Of a stretch of DNA of 64,000 bases, positions 61,598-64,000 are shown piece by piece (the first letter of the stretch is position 1; every line of letters starts with the position of its first letter). This DNA is from CAVRTM01 sp963696105. Lineage in GTDB: Bacteria; Actinomycetota; Actinomycetes; Actinomycetales; Dermatophilaceae. Position numbers and translations under genes: made by a program. The stretch spans positions 1,054,001 to 1,118,000 of the forward strand of contig CAVOIP010000005.1 of assembly GCA_963696105.1 (NCBI GenBank), given 5' to 3'. The notes beneath the pieces were generated by a model that saw only the letters and a list, made by a program, of their open reading frames with translations, was not told the DNA's origin and ran no database searches.

Positions 61598-62054
61598 GCA
61601 CCGGGACGCCTCCGCGGCAGGCGACGCCACCAGCGGTACGACGAGCCCCGCGACGCGCCGTACCGGGTCGGGGCCGGGCCGCATCCTGGTCGCGGTCTAT
61701 GCGGTCTTCGCCCTGGCGGCGACCGGCCGCGCGGCGCTGCAGATCAGCGAGGACTTCGCCAAGGCGCCGTTGGCGTACGTCCTGTCCGCGCTCGCGGCGG
61801 TGATCTACCTCGTCGCCACCGTGGCCCTCGCTCGCGGTGACCGGACCTCGGTGCGCGTGGCCACGGTCGCCTGCAGCGTCGAGCTGCTCGGCGTCCTGAC
61901 CGTGGGCGTGGCCAGCTACGTGGACCGCGCCGCGTTCCCGGACAAGACGGTGTGGTCGCACTTCGGCAGCGGCTACGGCTACGTCCCGCTGGTGCTGCCC
62001 GTGCTGGGCCTGCTGTGGCTGCGCGCCAACCGGCGCCACGGCGCCAGCCGCTGA
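61590..62054 (+). CDS. Membrane protein, four helices
   Basis: A 154-residue membrane protein coupled to the previous gene. After 30 polar residues come four helices: GRILVAVYAVFALAATGRAA, APLAYVLSALAAVIYLVATV, RVATVACSVELLGVLTVGVA and YVPLVLPVLGLLWLRANRRH. The loop before the last helix has AAFPDKTVWSHFGSGYGYVP. Homologues are frequent in Actinobacteria and function is unknown. The two proteins may form a complex. Confidence 0.78.
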   Translation: MSEHRDASAAGDATSGTTSPATRRTGSGPGRILVAVYAVFALAATGRAALQISEDFAKAPLAYVLSALAAVIYLVATVALARGDRTSVRVATVACSVELLGVLTVGVASYVDRAAFPDKTVWSHFGSGYGYVPLVLPVLGLLWLRANRRHGASR

Positions 62055-62177
62055 GCGCACGCGGCGAACGGCGCTGAGCCCCGCCGCGGGCGACGCGGGG
62101 TGGGCGGCACGCGAGCGGGGTACTGGCCGGTCGGGCCGCGTTGACGGCGTGGTCAGCCCGCACGACGAGGAGATCCC

Positions 62178-62999
62178 GTGTCCCAGACCGACCGGCGCGA
62201 GCTGGGCAACACCGACAGCCCCATCGAGGACGAGCTGGAGGACGCCTTCAACCGCACCGTCGACGAGGGGGCCCAGCGCCTGCACCGGCCGTGGCGCGAG
62301 ATCCTCGTCACCGGCTTCTTCGGCGGCACCGAGGTCGCCATCGGGGTGCTCGCCCTGATCGCCGTCCGCGCGGCCACGGGCTCGCCGCTGCTGGCAGGGC
62401 TGGCCTTCTCGATCGGCTTCCTGGCCCTGCTGCTCGGCCGCAGTGAGCTGTTCACCGAGGGGTTCATGGTGCCGGTGATCACGGTCAGCGCCCGCCGGGC
62501 CAGCATCGGGCAGCTGCTCAAGCTGTGGGGCGGGACGCTGGCCGCCAACCTGGTCGGCGGCTGGGCCATCATGTGGGTGGTCATGGCCGCCTTCCCCCGG
62601 CTGCACGCACAGACGGTCACGTCCGCCACCCACTTCGCCACCGCACCGCTGTCGCGCGAGACGTTCTGCCTGGCCGTGCTCGCCGGCGCGGTGATCACGC
62701 TGATGACCCGGATGCAGCACGGCACCGACGCCATGATCGGCAAGATCGCCGCCGCCATCGCCGGCGCGTTCCTGCTCGGCGGCCTGGAGATGTTCCACTC
62801 GATCCTGGACTCGCTGCTGATCTTCGGCGCCCTGCACACCGGGGACGCGCCCTTCGGCTACGTCGACTGGCTGCGCTGGTTCTCCTACACCGTGACCGGC
62901 AACGTCCTCGGTGGCCTGCTGCTGGTCACCCTCCTGCGGCTGGTCCGCATCAAGGACCGCCTGGTGATCGAACGCGACGAGGTCTCCTCCGGCTCCTGA
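62178..62999 (+). CDS. Formate/nitrite transporter (FNT) family channel
   Basis: A 273-residue membrane protein of the FNT family. It has six helices with GGTEVAIGVLALIAVRAATG, LLGRSELFTEGFMVPVITVS, and MTRMQHGTDAMIGKIAAAIA. FNT channels form pentamers that pass formate, nitrite or hydrosulfide. The usual selectivity histidine may be in QHGTD. It starts with GTG 62178, with GAGGAG six bases upstream. It is next to the flavohemoprotein region; nitrite movement would fit but is unproven. Confidence 0.88.
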   Translation: MSQTDRRELGNTDSPIEDELEDAFNRTVDEGAQRLHRPWREILVTGFFGGTEVAIGVLALIAVRAATGSPLLAGLAFSIGFLALLLGRSELFTEGFMVPVITVSARRASIGQLLKLWGGTLAANLVGGWAIMWVVMAAFPRLHAQTVTSATHFATAPLSRETFCLAVLAGAVITLMTRMQHGTDAMIGKIAAAIAGAFLLGGLEMFHSILDSLLIFGALHTGDAPFGYVDWLRWFSYTVTGNVLGGLLLVTLLRLVRIKDRLVIERDEVSSGS

Positions 63000-63034
63000 C
63001 CGGGAGGCGACGCCACCTCCGGGTGCGCCGACCG

Positions 63035-64000
63035 CTACGCGCGCTCCCGGAGAGGGTGCTGCCGCAGCGTCGCCACCAGCAGGACCAGCGTGACCACCTG
63101 GGTCACGGCGACCACGGCGACCAGGGCCGGCACCGACCGGGAGGAGAGCGCGCCGGCCATGGTCCCGCCGAGGACGGCGGCGCCACCTTGCACCGCCGCG
63201 AACATGCCGTACGCCGTCGCACGTCGCGGCGGCGGCACCAGCTCGGCGACGAGCGCCTTGACGGTGGAGTCCTGCACGCCGACGGCCGCTCCCCACACCA
63301 GCACGCCGGCGACCGCTGGAACCAGCGTGCCGGAGAAGGCCAGCGGCGGGACGGCGACCACGAGCACCGGCAGCGCCAGGAGGACGGAAGCGTTCCACCG
63401 GTCGTACAGCCAGCCGGTGACCAGCGCCGCGAGGGCTGCGGCGGCCATCGCGGCGGCGTAGACGACCGGAACGCCGGCCAGCGGCACGACGTGGTCGCGG
63501 GTGAGGTGGTAGGAGATGACGCCGAACGTGACCAGGCCCGCGGTCGCGGCCCCCGACGCGGCGGCAAACAGCCAGAACCGGCGCGGCAGGCGCCTGCTCG
63601 ACGGCGCCGGAAGGGACGGCGACTCCGGCGCAGGCGCCTGCGACGGCAGCGCCGCGTCACACGGCGACGCGGGCGCGTCCTCGCCCGCGGCCACCGGCAG
63701 TGGCTGGTAGCCGGTGGCATCCCCTACCCGGGCCCGGATCGACAGGAGCAGCACGATCGCGACGCCGCCGGGCACGACGAGCACGGCCATCGCGGGCCAG
63801 AGCGTGCCGGTGAGCGCCGTGACCGCGGCGACCAGCAGCGGCCCGGCGAACGCGCCCACCTGGTCCAGGGCCTTGTGCACCGCGAAGCCGCGCCCGAAGC
63901 CGACGGCGGACGCGGCGTGGGCGAGCAGGGCGGACTTGGCCGGGCTGCGCACGGCCTTGCCGGTGCGCTCGGCCAGGATCAGGACGCAGGCCAGCGCGAG
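63035..64000 (-). CDS. MFS transporter, partial
   Basis: The last 320 residues of a major facilitator transporter that runs off the right edge of the window. About eight helices are present, along with RTGKAVRSPAKSALLAHAAS and VGFGRGFAVHKALDQVGAFA, which match the helix 2-5 region of a drug-efflux-type MFS. A 50-residue hydrophilic loop (ATGYQPLPVAAGEDAPASP...) joins the halves. The C-terminal half ends VATLRQHPLRERA. The substrate cannot be told; the start is outside the window. Confidence 0.85.
   Translation of the reverse strand, partial: LALACVLILAERTGKAVRSPAKSALLAHAASAVGFGRGFAVHKALDQVGAFAGPLLVAAVTALTGTLWPAMAVLVVPGGVAIVLLLSIRARVGDATGYQPLPVAAGEDAPASPCDAALPSQAPAPESPSLPAPSSRRLPRRFWLFAAASGAATAGLVTFGVISYHLTRDHVVPLAGVPVVYAAAMAAAALAALVTGWLYDRWNASVLLALPVLVVAVPPLAFSGTLVPAVAGVLVWGAAVGVQDSTVKALVAELVPPPRRATAYGMFAAVQGGAAVLGGTMAGALSSRSVPALVAVVAVTQVVTLVLLVATLRQHPLRERA

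Noticed and set aside
61527..63398. Leftward frame of 623 codons over the small membrane proteins and the FNT gene
   Set aside because: Shadow of genes whose membrane helices and family motifs are clear on the other strand.
1..64000. tRNA, rRNA or transposase genes
   Set aside because: No cloverleaf with a CCA-type end, rRNA core sequence or transposase motif was found on either strand by reading.

Overview
The window is chromosomal DNA of a very GC-rich actinobacterium. Almost all codons end in G or C, GTG starts and four-base ATGA/GTGA overlaps are common, and the gene families are actinobacterial: DUF5926, GT87 mannosyltransferase-like proteins, TIGR03086/DinB enzymes, a DUF222-HNH protein behind an actinobacterial LexA box, MSMEG-type CaiB racemase and an ECF sigma factor. 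I cannot name a genus. No rRNA, tRNA, CRISPR array, transposase or phage structural gene was seen.

Layout. 0-11 kb: DinB-like enzyme, a phased decamer repeat, esterase plus gluconate-5-dehydrogenase-like SDR, Ni/Co transporter, then an envelope-glycan block (two GT87-like membrane glycosyltransferases, a GT2 enzyme and a large AlkP-like membrane protein). 11-16 kb: anti-sigma-like kinase, GDPD, alpha-methylacyl-CoA racemase, ECF sigma factor coupled to ogt, SDR. 16.5-20 kb: a light-sensing pair, heme oxygenase followed by a bacteriophytochrome whose output is a PP2C/SpoIIE phosphatase. 20-29.7 kb: enoyl-CoA hydratase-like hydrolase, DEAD-box helicase, a badly broken AAA ATPase, small lipoproteins and membrane proteins, peptidase E. 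29.8-31.8 kb: a less GC-rich island with a two-gene COG2856-like/PIN module that looks like a toxin-antitoxin system. 31.8-35.1 kb: rhodanese, Fpg/Nei glycosylase, App1-type phosphatase (with 32-bp tandem repeats between the latter two), and a DUF1345-like protein. 35.2-41.8 kb: a sugar regulon (GH4 phospho-glycosidase and DeoR regulator divergent from a PfkB kinase and an ABC sugar importer without its own ATPase). 42-50 kb: Hsp20, winged-helix protein, ArsR-SRPBCC-TIGR03086 operon, MoxR ATPase-VWA pair, PCD-VOC fusion. 50-55 kb: SOS-box/DUF222-HNH gene and a LacI-linked PhyH dioxygenase/sugar-porter operon. 55-64 kb: iron-sulphur-type regulator divergent from folE and a ferredoxin-reductase-like flavoprotein, a degenerate STAS/HATPase protein, flavohemoprotein, a formate/nitrite channel and an MFS transporter cut by the window end.

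A general warning: ten otherwise well conserved genes are interrupted by about 29 apparent single-base frame changes (GDPD, SDR, AAA ATPase, lipoprotein, peptidase E, GH4, PfkB, VWA, DUF222-HNH, PhyH). Catalytic motifs persist on both sides of each break, so sequencing or assembly indels in GC-rich DNA are more likely than real decay; these loci are listed as single broken genes rather than as fragments.

The most unusual biology is the light-controlled phosphatase operon (16,995-19,876), the COG2856-like/PIN module in which the usual zinc protease motif is replaced (30,066-31,726), the 32-bp dyad repeats (33,168-33,318), and the fused STAS/HATPase protein with a mutated N-box (58,950-59,786).
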